DNA of 5,134 nucleotides from Gemmatimonadota bacterium (GTDB lineage: Bacteria; Gemmatimonadota; Gemmatimonadetes; Gemmatimonadales; Gemmatimonadaceae). Made by a program: the position numbers and the translations under genes. Shown here one piece after another: positions 4,199 to 5,134 of the stretch. Numbering within the stretch: position 1 is the first letter of the stretch; every line of letters starts with the position of its first letter. The notes beneath the pieces were generated by a model that ran no database searches, had not been told where the DNA came from, and saw only the letters and a list, made by a program, of their open reading frames with translations. Location of the stretch: positions 1 through 5,134 of the forward strand of contig QHUV01000250.1 of assembly GCA_003222065.1 (NCBI GenBank). The letters run 5' to 3'.

Positions 4199-5134
4199 TT
4201 ACGCCGTTCGCGTGACAGTCGCATAATGACTGCGCCGCTCGCGCACGAGCGCCCGCGCGCCCGTGGCAAGCGGAATAACGTTCTCGTTGCGGGGCATCCC
4301 GTGCTCGGCGAGCATCCGGCGCTCGGTCGCGCCGAGCCGCGCCAGCGCGGCGTCCGCCCACAGAGAAAATGCGCGGAGCACGCCGTTCTCCTCGCGAACG
4401 ATTCCGGCTCGTTCGAGCTCGCCAACGGCAGTGGCCAGCTCACTCCGGGTGAACAGAGTGGTAGCGATGAGTGTCTCGATGGCGGCACAACCGCCCGACG
4501 CCGCCAATGCCTGCAGCGTCCGCGCGGTACCGTCAGGCAGACGCGAGACCCAGTCGTCGACGATGGCCTCGATCGCCGCACCTGTGTTCGCGCTTCGGCG
4601 CGCCGCGCGCGCGCATTCGACGAGAAACATCGGATGACCCCCGGCGGTGTTGAGTAAGTGCTCACGCTCGCGCTCGTGCGATCGCTCGCCGAGCAGCGCC
4701 TGGACGAGTGCCGTCGCGGACTCCCAATCAAGGCTGCGTACAGCGATGCGTTGGAGCCCGACCGGATCCGGGAGACAATACAACTCCTCCTCACGAAAAG
4801 CGCGAAAGCCAACCAACCACAAGACACGGCGATCGGCCGACCACCGAAAGAGGGCGCGCCAGAGGGGCCAGATCGACTCGTGCAGCCATTGCGCGTCGTC
4901 AATCATGATGACAAGGGGCGATTCATCGGTGAGCGCGGCGATGAGCTCGACGAGCGCGTCGAAGAGCATCGCGGGATGGTGAACAGCGTCTGGCGCGGCT
5001 TCACTATTTGCGAGCTGGCGCAGTGTCGCGTAGGCCCGCGGCTCGCATCCGATGGCCCCAGGCTCGCTGACCAGGAAGGCCACGAGATCGCGCATGAACG
5101 ATTGCGCACCCACCGCGTGAATCGGATGCGCATT
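4199..5134 (-). CDS. C-terminal part of an AAA_16/STAND-type ATPase, probably a regulator (5' end outside window)
   Basis: The frame is open from the right edge to TAA at 4201-4199, giving 311 visible residues. LVIMIDDAQW (74-83) is the Walker B segment typical of AAA_16/STAND-like ATPases found in LuxR-type, BTAD-type and cyclase-linked regulators. The second hallmark is AGGHPMFLVECARAARR (164-180), the GNPLFLxEL-type motif. Residues about 200-255 (SRLPDGTARTLQALAASGG, then SELATAVGELERAGIVREE) look like the winged-helix lid after the ATPase core. Walker A must lie upstream, outside the window. The protein stops about 55 residues after this lid, with no TPR array or C-terminal LuxR helix-turn-helix. 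Any effector domain, such as a BTAD or a kinase, would have to be at the N-terminus. A GTG at 5113 is in frame but is probably internal, because the frame continues to the edge. The exact role cannot be told from this part. Confidence 0.8.
   Translation of the reverse strand, partial: NAHPIHAVGAQSFMRDLVAFLVSEPGAIGCEPRAYATLRQLANSEAAPDAVHHPAMLFDALVELIAALTDESPLVIMIDDAQWLHESIWPLWRALFRWSADRRVLWLVGFRAFREEELYCLPDPVGLQRIAVRSLDWESATALVQALLGERSHEREREHLLNTAGGHPMFLVECARAARRSANTGAAIEAIVDDWVSRLPDGTARTLQALAASGGCAAIETLIATTLFTRSELATAVGELERAGIVREENGVLRAFSLWADAALARLGATERRMLAEHGMPRNENVIPLATGARALVRERRSHYATVTRTA

Noticed and set aside
4216..4232. CAGTC/GACTG hairpin just past the argF stop as a possible terminator
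   Set aside because: Only five pairs with a seven-base loop and no T-run; expected by chance.
4226..4657. Plus-strand open frames opposite the ATPase gene
   Set aside because: The minus strand carries recognisable ATPase motifs throughout; the plus-strand products are Arg/Ala-rich with no motif.

Overview
The window is GC-rich bacterial DNA carrying a complete HslUV (ClpYQ) protease operon, a complete ornithine carbamoyltransferase gene, one small unrecognised gene, and two genes cut by the window edges. Gene content, codon bias and the low-complexity ACGCT-type intergenic DNA would suit a soil bacterium such as a member of the Gemmatimonadota. That placement is a guess from general character and was not tested.

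Layout. Positions 1-321 (+) hold the 3' end of a gene for a membrane-anchored protein with a hydrophilic tail. hslV (355-900) follows 33 bases later and overlaps hslU (900-2372) by one base. The two make one operon for an ATP-dependent protease: HslV is the threonine peptidase and HslU the AAA+ unfoldase whose C-terminal tail docks on HslV. Downstream, 2395-2474 holds three hairpins. The central one, at 2421-2460, is a strong bidirectional terminator between hslU and a convergent small gene at 2510-2716 (-).

The small gene encodes a 68-residue protein of unknown function. Its very strong Shine-Dalgarno sequence lies inside a leader that can fold so as to hide it. This leader (2717-2817) is the most interesting signal in the window and is a candidate for an undescribed cis-regulatory RNA.

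The divergent intergenic region (2717-3285) then has, on the argF side, two extended -10-like promoter elements, an inverted repeat at the predicted transcription start, a 50-bp near-perfect palindrome, a GCTCGC-rich stretch, and a 7-base-period degenerate tandem repeat that runs up to the argF start codon. argF (3286-4194, +) encodes a canonical OTCase making citrulline for arginine synthesis; no other arginine gene lies in the window. Four bases after its stop, tail to tail, a minus-strand gene (4199 to beyond 5134) encodes the C-terminal part of an AAA_16/STAND-type ATPase. It ends without the TPR or LuxR modules often found in that group.

No tRNA, rRNA, CRISPR array, insertion sequence or phage gene was recognised.
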